Source: Prevotella sp.
Lineage (GTDB): Bacteria > Bacteroidota > Bacteroidia > Bacteroidales > Bacteroidaceae
Direction of reading: 5' to 3'
NCBI GenBank assembly: GCA_016285055.1
Contig: JAEEPZ010000001.1
Coordinates: 46,049-110,048 of the forward strand
DNA: 64,000 nucleotides
Shown here: in pieces, positions 49,383 through 59,600 of the stretch
Numbering within the stretch: the stretch's first letter is position 1
How the letters are laid out: every line of letters begins with the position of its first letter
Position numbers and translations under genes: made by a program
Notes under the pieces: model-generated
What the model saw: only the letters and a program-made list of their open reading frames with translations
What the model was told of the DNA's origin: nothing
Databases searched by the model: none

Positions 49383-51950
49383 ATGAGAATCGCTTCTAAC
49401 ATCATCGACACGATAAAGGCAAAAGCCGACATCGTTGAGGTCGTCGGTGAATATGTTCACCTGACCAAGAAGGGGCAGAATTATATAGGACTATGCCCAT
49501 TCCATAATGACAGCACACCGTCATTAACCGTCAGTTCTGCTAAGGGCATCTACAAGTGTTTCGCTTGTGATGCATCTGGCGACGTGATTAAGTTCCTGCA
49601 AGATTATCTTAAAATCTCCTTCGTTGAAGCCGTGAAGATGTTGGCAAAGAAGTATGGTGTAGAGATTCCTGAGGATTCATGCTCTATGGCTGATGATGCA
49701 GACCAACGCAAGCGAGAGTCAATGCTCATCATCAATGACTATGCAGCCAAGTTCTTTGCCGAAACTCTATTCAAAGACACAGAAGAGTCGCACAAGGCTT
49801 TAGACTATGCTACCAGCCGATGGCCAATTGAGTATATCCGCTCATTTGGTATCGGCTATGCCAGCAATAGTTGGGACTCCTTTTCTCAGTGGGCGAAGGA
49901 GAAGGGACTCGACAAAGACCTTTTGCTTGAATTAGGACTTGTCAAGAAGAAAAGCATGAGCGATGATGTTTATGACACGTTTCGCGGTCGCATAATGATC
50001 CCCATCCGTGACAAGCAGCATCGAATTATAGCTTTCACTGCAAGGATCCTGCCCGACATTCTTGCCAATGACTCTAATGCACCCAAGTATATTAACTCCT
50101 CTACATCTCTTATATATGATAAGGGCAATAGCCTGTTCGGTATTGATGTGGCATGGAACGCGGTATCAAAAGCAGGTGTGATGAACTTGGTAGAAGGTGC
50201 GCCAGACGTAATGCGCTTACAGGTCATTGGTGCTTCTAATACGGTTGGACCTCTTGGTTCCTCGTGGACAGAGGCACAACTCAGTATGTTGAAACGCATA
50301 ACGAGCAGGCTCAACATCATCCCAGATAGTGATATTCCAAAAGAAAGAGAGCACTTTGGAGTTGGGTTTGCAAGTGCCATGCGCACAGGGAAATTGGCAT
50401 TGTCCCTTGGTTTTACTATAACCATACAGGAAATTCCAATCGGTGATTGGAAAAATGACCCTGATTCATACCTGGTTTCAAAAGACAAGCTGGATGAATT
50501 AACCAGACAAGACTTTGTGATGTGGTATGCTGCAAAATCTATAGATTATAATGGAGAAGACATCCCCAAACAGGCAAAAGCTGTCCATGAGGTCGTGGAA
50601 CTTGTAAAGACAATTCCTGACAAAGTCCTTCAGGAGTCATACACTGACAAACTCATCAATGTCTATGGACATGAAGATATGTGGAAACGTGAAATTCTGG
50701 GAATTCAATCGATGCCAGCCCTAGTTGTCAGTTCTACAATAAGTGATGAAGAATATGCTGCCCTTTTCAAAGGCACGGAGATTAAGGTTGGCAACAACTG
50801 CTATTATGGTTATACCAAGGAGGGCGAGAAGGAAATCTCCAACTTCATCATGATTCCCCTCTACCTGATTCGTGATGGTGCATCTGCTTCCCGTGTATTC
50901 ATTCTCCGAAACGTCATGGGCTTTGAAGTTCGTATAGAGTTCAGTATAGAGGAAATGACCGTGTTGCAGAAGTTCCGCAACCGTATTGAACGTGAAGTAA
51001 ACTTCATGTGGTACGGCACATCGGCCAAGTTCAACAAGTTACGAGGCATTCTCTACTCCAGTATGGAGGTCATCACTAAGATTTCCACTCTTGGATGGCA
51101 GAAGATAGGTTTTTTCGCTTTTGGGAACGGCATCATTCTCAATGGCGAATGGCATCCGGTAAACGAAGAAGGCATTGTGCGATTGGGAAATCCCTTAGGC
51201 TCATTCTATCTCCCTGCCTTCTCCAAGATGAATGAAGATAACAGTGAGAAGTTCCTCTTTGAGCAGAAGTTCATCCATCTGCCAGAGAGCAAAGTGCGTT
51301 TCTTCCAGTTTGCCACGCAAATGCGCTTGGTCTATGGTGACAATGCCATCATTGGGATATGCTTTATAGTGGTATGCCTCTTCCGTGACATTATCATTCG
51401 TCATCGTCGAGAGTTTCCCACACTTTTTTTGTTTGGCCCAAAGGGAACCGGAAAGACAGCCTTTGGTGAACTGCTGCAAAGTGTGTTCGTGTATAATGGT
51501 GATCATCCGAACCTTCGTACATCTACGATGCCGAGTCTTGCTACTGTCTTGTCACAGGCCGAAGATGCCATCATGCACCTTGACGAATACAAGAACGACA
51601 TTGATGTAGAGAAGATTGAACTCCTGAAAGGACTTTGGGATTGCCAGGGACGCAGTAAGCTTGACATTGAGACTCGCAAGCGAGAACAGTCAAAGGTACT
51701 CAGTGGTGTCATTGTCAGTGGGCAGGAGAAACCAACCGTCGATATTGCCTTGTATTCTCGCCAATGTGTGTTGCCCTTCCATAAGGACACACATACCGTT
51801 GAGGAGAAAGAGAACTTCCGTGTCCTGAAAGATGGGAGTATGAAGGGACATCTTACGTCGTTCTTGAATTGTTGCAGGTCAGAACACAGTTTGAGCAATC
51901 TTATAAAGACTGTTACGAACAGGCTGTCAAGAGCATCTGCACCTCCTTGA
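49383..51950 (+). CDS. CHC2 zinc-finger primase-like protein with P-loop; apparently frameshifted near its C-terminus
   Basis: YIGLCPFHNDSTPSLTVSSAKGIYKCFACDASGDVIKFL (CHC2); LFGPKGTGKTAFGELL (Walker A); continues in the -1 frame at 51869. Confidence 0.85.
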   Translation: MRIASNIIDTIKAKADIVEVVGEYVHLTKKGQNYIGLCPFHNDSTPSLTVSSAKGIYKCFACDASGDVIKFLQDYLKISFVEAVKMLAKKYGVEIPEDSCSMADDADQRKRESMLIINDYAAKFFAETLFKDTEESHKALDYATSRWPIEYIRSFGIGYASNSWDSFSQWAKEKGLDKDLLLELGLVKKKSMSDDVYDTFRGRIMIPIRDKQHRIIAFTARILPDILANDSNAPKYINSSTSLIYDKGNSLFGIDVAWNAVSKAGVMNLVEGAPDVMRLQVIGASNTVGPLGSSWTEAQLSMLKRITSRLNIIPDSDIPKEREHFGVGFASAMRTGKLALSLGFTITIQEIPIGDWKNDPDSYLVSKDKLDELTRQDFVMWYAAKSIDYNGEDIPKQAKAVHEVVELVKTIPDKVLQESYTDKLINVYGHEDMWKREILGIQSMPALVVSSTISDEEYAALFKGTEIKVGNNCYYGYTKEGEKEISNFIMIPLYLIRDGASASRVFILRNVMGFEVRIEFSIEEMTVLQKFRNRIEREVNFMWYGTSAKFNKLRGILYSSMEVITKISTLGWQKIGFFAFGNGIILNGEWHPVNEEGIVRLGNPLGSFYLPAFSKMNEDNSEKFLFEQKFIHLPESKVRFFQFATQMRLVYGDNAIIGICFIVVCLFRDIIIRHRREFPTLFLFGPKGTGKTAFGELLQSVFVYNGDHPNLRTSTMPSLATVLSQAEDAIMHLDEYKNDIDVEKIELLKGLWDCQGRSKLDIETRKREQSKVLSGVIVSGQEKPTVDIALYSRQCVLPFHKDTHTVEEKENFRVLKDGSMKGHLTSFLNCCRSEHSLSNLIKTVTNRLSRASAPP

Positions 51951-52606
51951 CTATCTGCATTGATGAGCGCATCCTTCATAACTGGTCTGTTGTGTTGGCT
52001 TCCTATATGGCAGTGCAGCATCATATTCAGTTTCCTTTTACCTATGACGAGGTCTTCAAGACTGTATTGAATGGCGTGGAATACCAGAACGAAGAATGTC
52101 TGCACAGTAATGAGCTGAGTATTTTCTGGAAGACCATTGACTATCTCAAACAAGACAATCAGATATACGGACTCTGTGATTACCGCATTCACGAATATAC
52201 CAGTCTGAAGGTTGACATTAAGATGGATGGCAGACGACAAACAGTAACTAGAGAATATGGCAATGCCAAGAAGATACTCATGATTCCAACCAACAGCCGT
52301 ATGTTTGCTCTCTATGCACTCCACCTCCAAAAGACTCGTGAGAAGGTTATTCCTGAGAATACACTGAAATATTATCTTGAAAACTCTCCCGAATACATAG
52401 GTAAGGTAAACAGCGTAAGGTTTGCATCTGTAGAGAATGTGAAAGACTGGCCTCGTCAATTTTCCGCAAAGTGCTTTCAATGCCAACCACGACTGAGTGA
52501 GAAACCAGTTCAGGCATTCTGCCTTGACTTTGAAGCCGTAGAAGCTGCCTATGGAGTCAGTCTGTATTCTGATTACATGGCATTTGACTTGGCGCACAAT
52601 TCATAA
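51869..52606 (+). pseudogene. C-terminal continuation of the primase/helicase protein in the -1 frame
   Basis: ...LTSFL|ELLQVRTQFEQSYKDCYEQAV: a -1 shift at TTCTTGAATTG joins the two ORFs smoothly. Confidence 0.7.
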
Positions 52607-52786
52607 TATCCACATACATCTTCTACATTATCTACAATGGTAATAATCAATATGGTATCTCTATAAGAAGAGTTCTTACAAAGAGGAACAAACATCTACA
52701 CGCTTTGGACTGACAGATGAGTAAGCCCAAGAATGAGAAGTAAACATGAAGGGTGTCCATGCCCATAAAAATTAAAGAAAGAAACT

Positions 52787-53674
52787 ATGCACAAAGAAGA
52801 TTTATCTTATGGTCTGTTTCTATCAGACCGACAGTTGGATTTCCTGTCTAACTATCCACAAGGATTTGACCGTATGAAGTGCTTTGCAACATTCTTGCAA
52901 ATGGCAGTGAAGGAGCCGACGCACTATGAGAAGAAAGAATATTCTGTTGACCTAACCCCAGGGCAGTTTGCCATTTCGGAAGTGGAACTTGCCAAGCTCT
53001 GGAAATGCAACCGCAAGACTGCCTCCAAGATGGTTGAAATGTTCCATAAGGTGGGGCTTGTATCATCTGTGCCGAATTGCCGTACCACAGTTTTCACGGT
53101 CCATTGTCTTGCCAGTTGGTATTTCGGCAATCAAGTCATTCGCAATGCGCATTACTCACGCCATCCTCAGGTCGAGCAACGAATCAAGGCTAACCATAAA
53201 AGTCAAGATGTTACCAAAGGAAGTGCTACCGGTGGAGTTGTTGTCAGCGGTACTGTTGTTAATGGTTGTGCTACCGAAGGAATCACGACCAATAAAACTG
53301 CTACAGAAGATAGCATGAAGGACAATTCCTTATCCCTTTCTTCAACTGAGATTGATAAGGCGAATATCGCACATCAATCAGATGGGCAAACCTTCGAACA
53401 AAGGGATGAGTACACTTCCAAGCATACTGCCCCCGTTAGTCGTGACAATTCTAATGATGGTAACGATAGGGAAAGGAAACAATTCAATGATGGTGACGAG
53501 CCAACCATCCCGAATGAAGGAAGCCTTTCCCCATCCATCACCTTGACAGATGCTGCCTATCTTAATGACAGCCCAGAGAACGAGGCGCAGCCATCCTCTG
53601 AGCCGTCATGTGAGACCCTTCCAGATGCTACCGCAATCGCTGTTGACGAAACGACACCCGAGGATGCCGGATAA
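52787..53674 (+). CDS. Putative replication/winged-helix DNA-binding protein of the element
   Basis: FAISEVELAKLWKCNRKTASKMVEMFHKVGLVSSVPNCRTTVFTV (wHTH-like); disordered Thr/Ser-rich C-terminus. Confidence 0.55.
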   Translation: MHKEDLSYGLFLSDRQLDFLSNYPQGFDRMKCFATFLQMAVKEPTHYEKKEYSVDLTPGQFAISEVELAKLWKCNRKTASKMVEMFHKVGLVSSVPNCRTTVFTVHCLASWYFGNQVIRNAHYSRHPQVEQRIKANHKSQDVTKGSATGGVVVSGTVVNGCATEGITTNKTATEDSMKDNSLSLSSTEIDKANIAHQSDGQTFEQRDEYTSKHTAPVSRDNSNDGNDRERKQFNDGDEPTIPNEGSLSPSITLTDAAYLNDSPENEAQPSSEPSCETLPDATAIAVDETTPEDAG

Positions 53675-53855
53675 CCTTCCAAGGCTTTGGGACAACCCGA
53701 AGGGAGCCTGAATTTTCGTACTCTCTAAACAAGAAGTGTCAATGTCTGACAATCCGCTCCACTGCTTGCCCGACTGTTTGACCTCTTGCAATACTCGCAG
53801 GCTTGCATTGGGTTGACCAAGCCCAGTTATAAACTACGATAAAAACCATTTAGAA

Positions 53856-54218
53856 ATGAAAAAAAACATAGAACTTAAAGGGCGCAATCCACGCATCACC
53901 GTTTGCTATACGCCCGACGAAAATACAATGATTGTCAATATGGCTACAGCATGTGGGCTAAAGAAAAGCCAATATATCCATGATGCCTCTTTAGGTCAAG
54001 AGCCAAAGGTGATGATGAGCGACAAGGAGGCTGATGCCCTGATGTCGCTGAAAGCTGCCCGAGGTGAACTGGTTCTGATTAAGAATGCCCTTCATGGCAC
54101 GACCCAGGAGCAGCGTAAGAAGTACTTCCGCAACGAGCAGTTTATGAAGCAGTGGATTGAAGGCGTAAACAGCCTTATACGCCGTCTTGTTGAAATAGAA
54201 GGAATGTTCAAAAGATGA
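53856..54218 (+). CDS. MobC-like plasmid mobilization relaxosome protein
   Basis: ITVCYTPDENTMIVNMATACGLKKSQYIHDASLGQ...VLIKNALHG; immediately upstream of the relaxase. Confidence 0.7.
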   Translation: MKKNIELKGRNPRITVCYTPDENTMIVNMATACGLKKSQYIHDASLGQEPKVMMSDKEADALMSLKAARGELVLIKNALHGTTQEQRKKYFRNEQFMKQWIEGVNSLIRRLVEIEGMFKR

Positions 54219-54222
54219 TGTT

Positions 54223-55458
54223 ATGATAGCAAAAGCAAAGTCCATACCACATGGCGCAGCCATGACCAACTATGCCACCAAGCATAACCGTGCCGACATT
54301 GTGCTGACACGCAACTTTGACGAGGGGCTTACCCCTCTCGCCATGTGGGGAGCGATGGAAACCATCCACCAGAAGTATGCTCCGAAATTCAGGCGTAAGC
54401 CCGTCACTAATCCGACCCTTCGGATGGAGGTTTCCCCATCCCTTGATGAGACTAAAGGATGGGCACTCAATGAATGGTACGAGTATGCGCAGCGGTTCCT
54501 CGATGAATTTCAGAAAGAGGTCCAAGCCAAAGAAGGAAAGAAGAAGGGAAAAGGCAAGTTCAATCTGGACAGGGCACAGTTGTTCACCTGTCTTCACATC
54601 GATGCGAAATCTGGCATTCCTCACCTTCACATCCTCATCAACCGTATTGACCTTGACGGAAATCTTATGAATGACTCCTTCATTGGCGATAGTGCAGTCA
54701 AGGCTGCCCATACCATCAACATTGAACGTGGATGGGAGTTGCCCGAGGATATTCACGAAGCTCACGCGAAGGAAATAACGGAAGTCTGTTATGACATCCT
54801 TCGTGGAATGTCAAGATTCGATTGGGACAGCTATAAGCATGGTCTTGAAAGTCGTGGTTACAAAGTCCATGAGCAACGAGACAAGCAAGGAGTCCTTCAT
54901 GGGTACACCATACTTCGTGGTAACTCTCGTTTCAAGTCATCCATATTGGGCAAAGGTCGTAACCTGACTGTCACTAAACTGGAAGCTACATGGAAGAACC
55001 TTCACCCTGTCGCTCCAAGTGTTGTGAAACCCTGTTCTTCCGTGGGCACCTCCCAGACTACTGAAAGGAAGCCCATCACAGAACGCAACTCAGAGCGTCA
55101 GAGCGTTACCCAGCCCAAGCCGGAAGAACCATCTATTTTCAGAAAAATACTGTCTGTTGACGGAAAGAGTTGTTCCATCAAAATGCCAATGGATGCATAC
55201 ACGGCTATGAAGGATGCCATCGAAGTTCCAGATGAATCCATGCCGTTTGAGAATGTCTTGAATGTGGCTTTGTTTCTGTTCATGAACTATGTCGATGCTG
55301 CCACATCCATGTCTGAATTCTGTGGTGGCGGTGGAGACACACCCTCAAACTGGGGCAAAGACAAGGATGAGGATGAACGTGACTGGGCACGCCGCTGCGC
55401 CCAACTCGCTAACTGGCTATGCAAGCCTATTAGGAGACATAAAGGACATAGACATTAA
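54223..55458 (+). CDS. Relaxase/mobilization nuclease
   Basis: N-terminal MIAKAKSIPHGAAMTNYATKHNRADIV; HIDAKSGIPHLHILINRID histidine triad. Confidence 0.88.
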   Translation: MIAKAKSIPHGAAMTNYATKHNRADIVLTRNFDEGLTPLAMWGAMETIHQKYAPKFRRKPVTNPTLRMEVSPSLDETKGWALNEWYEYAQRFLDEFQKEVQAKEGKKKGKGKFNLDRAQLFTCLHIDAKSGIPHLHILINRIDLDGNLMNDSFIGDSAVKAAHTINIERGWELPEDIHEAHAKEITEVCYDILRGMSRFDWDSYKHGLESRGYKVHEQRDKQGVLHGYTILRGNSRFKSSILGKGRNLTVTKLEATWKNLHPVAPSVVKPCSSVGTSQTTERKPITERNSERQSVTQPKPEEPSIFRKILSVDGKSCSIKMPMDAYTAMKDAIEVPDESMPFENVLNVALFLFMNYVDAATSMSEFCGGGGDTPSNWGKDKDEDERDWARRCAQLANWLCKPIRRHKGHRH

Positions 55459-55470
55459 AAACAAAACATT

Positions 55471-56001
55471 ATGGGAAATAAATATGATAGCCTTGTTGAG
55501 GAAATCAACAAACAGGAAGAGGTCAAGGAAGAAAAGGTTAACCTTGACAATGATATTCAACTTCTGAAACAAGCCATAAGTGACTTGCACGATAACGTTC
55601 AAAAAGTTGAGAAAGCGGCCAAATATGGAACGGATATGGTGAAAGCATTGAATGCAGCCAAAGACAGCATGGACACTGCTGTTTCCGCTTTCTGTCGTGC
55701 AGTTACCCGAGCCGAGTCAACTGTGTTGAAAGTTGAAATGACCGATGAGTGCTTGAATACCATCAAATCTGCAAGAACGGAACTAATCAAGGCAGAGACC
55801 ACACTTCTTGCAAACCATAGGAGGATGATGTTACAAGAAATTCGTAATCAGAATAAAGAATTGCTGTCACTCATAAAGTCAGGCAAAGGGGTATACTTGT
55901 CACCCAAAGTATTTTGGTGGTGGGCAGGCATCTCGTATCTCACCTCGCTATATTCACTCTGGTGTCTTTTGCAATTGATTCTTCAGTGGTTGAAGTGCTA
56001 A
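55471..56001 (+). CDS. Coiled-coil protein with C-terminal TM helix, mobilization-region accessory
   Basis: Follows the relaxase by 12 bp; coiled coil then WWWAGISYLTSLYSLWCLLQLILQW. Confidence 0.6.
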   Translation: MGNKYDSLVEEINKQEEVKEEKVNLDNDIQLLKQAISDLHDNVQKVEKAAKYGTDMVKALNAAKDSMDTAVSAFCRAVTRAESTVLKVEMTDECLNTIKSARTELIKAETTLLANHRRMMLQEIRNQNKELLSLIKSGKGVYLSPKVFWWWAGISYLTSLYSLWCLLQLILQWLKC

Positions 56002-56060
56002 TCGAGCTTGTCCGGTATAGACAAACGTTGAAGCCACTGTCGCATTTCGCGACGGTGGTT

Positions 56061-56580
56061 TTATTCTTTGTCAAGTACCTCCCAATGACCACTATAGCCA
56101 CTACCCACATAACGGATATGTGGCATCTTAGCAATGTGCCGTTTTATAGTTGCTATTCCTTTTTTACTTAATTTAGAAAGTTCCTCTGTTGTGATTTGAG
56201 GATTTTGTCTGATCTGATTTTCTATCCATTTATCAAGATTTCTTTCTTGAGTGTCATCTTGAGTATCACCTTGGGTATCATGTTGAGTATCACTTTGGTT
56301 ATCACCCATTGCTGGTCTCATGAATGTCACCACTACAAAACCGCCATTGATAGACCATGCAGGTGCAGCTACGCCTCTCTTTTGGCAAGCCTCCATGATG
56401 CGCTTCACACCTGAACCCCAGTTCTCAATATAGGTCGTGCTATACAGAACATTAGTTATAAGCGGATTGTATGGATATGATATGTGAGGCAGGCGAATGT
56501 TATCAGGTGTCATCTGCGGAGGCATTATACCAGGATTCTCAATCTCAATATGGACATCGTAGATGAAAATACCTATGGTC
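56061..56580 (-). pseudogene. C-terminal remnant of AlbA_2/RecG-like ATP-binding regulator
   Basis: IFIYDVHIEIENPGIMPPQMTPDNIRLPHISYPYNPLITNVLYSTTYIENWGSGVKRIMEACQ; N-terminal part missing upstream of ~56580. Confidence 0.65.
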
Positions 56581-56684
56581 AGTTAGGGTACTGATTGACA
56601 GTTTTACTTGCTCTCCAAAAACAAAGGCAGCCCCATCCTCAATGGTCAGAGCTGCCTATTTATGTGCCAGTTTGGGGTCAAGGA

Positions 56685-59600
56685 TTAGTTCGAAAAACTC
56701 ACAAATCTAGTTACCCATTCATCTGTAAGCCAAAAATTTGTAACATCATCACTAATACCATTATTTTCAAATTGTTTGGCTATACCATGTAAATGATTGA
56801 AAACCCAGTAAATGTCAATATTCAAATCTCCAAAGCGATCAACTTTATTTTGATAAACTCTTAACATTGAATGAATTCTGTTGAGAAGGCCATATTTCTC
56901 CAGCTCATTATAGTGATAACGAATAATATGATGAATCGTTCCAAGATTTGTTCTCATTGCACTAACCTGCATCAGAATTGCCCTATCAAGGAGTAGATTA
57001 AAATCATCCAAGTTTGCTTCTAAGCCTAAGTTCTTTATATCGTTTTCTAAAAGTTTTATGGCATTGCTAATGTCGGCTGATTGATCAGATAACAATTCAT
57101 TTTCAAAAGAATATCCATTTGATGCATCATCAAGTAATTCTTGTATAGTCTTATAAATATGCTTTAAGAGATCCTTTCTTTCGTCAGATAAACCGTCTAT
57201 ATATTGTTTGATGTCGTAGAGATATTGTATTCTGCTTGAATGTAAAAATGGGTTGTCCCTCATTTTATCTTGGAATGGTTTGAATTTTGAGATATTCGTA
57301 TCAAGGTTTGCCTTAATGAGTTCAAACTCCTCATCAGTCCATTCAAATTCATTACCGATAATATTCATTCTAATATATTTAGGATCCGAGAATCCATTTC
57401 CATCATTCATAAGACCACAATGCCAGATATTGGTTTTAAGAAATTTCTGTTTTATCCTTTTTTGTGAGTTTACATCTCCTTTAAGAAGTAAAAGCATATA
57501 CATCAAAATAAAAGGATTCTCTGACAAATTATTGTCTGATATTTCATTTATTCTTTGTACTATCGCCTTTTCAACGGATTTGCTAATACTAATTTCTGAC
57601 TTAATCAAATAAACAAATTCGATTATTCGTTCAGAGTCTGTGTTTTTTATTGTATCAAGCAATAATCCATCGATTTCTTGGTCAAACTCGTCTCCAATAT
57701 GCTTTATTCCCAAATTATTACTAATGATTGAGCAGAAAGTCTCAGGCGCATCATTGAAATGATATAGGATGTTCTTGAAGATGTATATTGAATGCTCTCG
57801 AGTCTTCAGCGCACCAACACCCATCCTAAAATTTTCGAGTAAGCTCTCATTGTTGGAACTATTTATGACATCATTAAAAAACACATCTGCAACATTCTCC
57901 TTATATGGTTCAAACCAAATATTCTCATCTACTGCCATATATAGTCTAGCTGACATGATAGATAGTCCTGTTCTGAACAATTGAGGTGTATCTGGATTTG
58001 TTAATGCCATCAGCGACTTAACAAGCAAGGTTTTGTTTTCTTCCAACAAAGCTTTACAATATGCAAATTCTTGACCTATACGTCTTAATACATTTTTATC
58101 GCTATAGGTGCATGAGTAGAAGAAACATGGAAATGGGAAGTAGCGTAGCAGATTATGCGCAATTACGTACCAATCTTGTATGGATAGGAAATAAGTTCCA
58201 TAATAATTGGGCAGGAGACCGCTTTCTAACAAGAATAGAATGTATTTTAGACTCTTTATAATATGAGAATTCTGGACTCCCAATTTATAAGATGTACCAA
58301 TCCACCCCAAAGTGTTTGGCTTTTCTGGTTTCGGGGTTATTTCATGTAAAATAAAAGCTTGTAGATCACCTTGTCCATCATAACCTTTGTCGTAATATTG
58401 CCTACAATCATATGGGCGGTTAAACCATTCTCCTGAAATATAATTACCCATGTATGACGCATATAGTTTCTCTCTTGTGGGTATGTTTTCCGACTCGATA
58501 TATGCGGCAATATCACTTCTTGCATCGTCCAAATATTCTCTATACAGAGAAGCAAGCATGGCATGATTTTGGATTCTATAATCGGATGGCCTCCATTCTT
58601 TTAATTCCATCTTGGCATTTGTGAAATCTAAAGAAAAAAACAATCGAATTATATTTTCATAACTTGCGAAATCCGAATTTCCTTCAACTTTTGAGAAATC
58701 GCCATTGAGCGTGCTTTCGCGCATACACAACTCTGCCCAATTTGCACATTTCTGAAGAATCTCATTATCATGAACATTCCCCTCAAAGAAAGCAGGCAAC
58801 TGTCCTGTCTCTTTTACGGCTAGAGAGAAGAGTTTTGCTTCGGTTGGAGTGAACTCAGCTTGCTTCATTCTCTTGAAATGTGAGATTACCCGTTCTTGGG
58901 GATATACAATCTTGCACAGTCTATTATTGGGGGTAGCTTGTAAAATCCTTTCGAATATTTCATTGATTGATTCCTTGTTTTCGATTTTATCAGACGCATC
59001 TATCCAAAGTTGTCTGTAGGATGCTTGTTCACTGTTATTTTGCAAATTGGCTTCATTTGTTTTATCAGATGCTGTCGAATAACGAGTCGTTTCTGAGCCA
59101 TCAGTCGTGTTTTTGTGTAAATAGGTAAGGAAATTCGTAACAACCTTTCTGTAATCTTCATTATAGAGTCTTCCGTTGTTCACTTTTTCCCTATACCCAT
59201 CTATTTCATCATCAGTAAAACCAATTTCTGTCAGAACATGTTCATCCCAAAGGTACAAGACTTCAATATGATGATTTTTGTTGAATAAGGATAATTCTTC
59301 AGAACTAGATGGCTTCTCAACAGAAATAAGGTAGATTTTAATATCAGTGTTATTCTTTTCTTTGACAATGATTTCCCTCATCCATTTTAACCATGCTAAA
59401 TAATTAGCATCAGTGCCAGAGAAACCAAGCAGACAGAACTTACCTGATAACATAGCAATACGCATCATATAAGAAAACGCCTCATGCTTATTAAAATAGG
59501 TATCGTAATCTTCCTGCGCTATGATATAACAAAGGTTGTTATCTCCATCAAAACCGAATGTATCATTCTCTCTCAGACTTCCATGTATTTTGATGATATT

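Noticed and set aside
49383-52606. Programmed -1 ribosomal frameshifting in the primase gene
   Set aside because: The TCG-TTC-TTG context does not fit the X-XXY-YYZ slippery rule; deletion or sequencing error is simpler, so it is reported only as a frameshift to verify.
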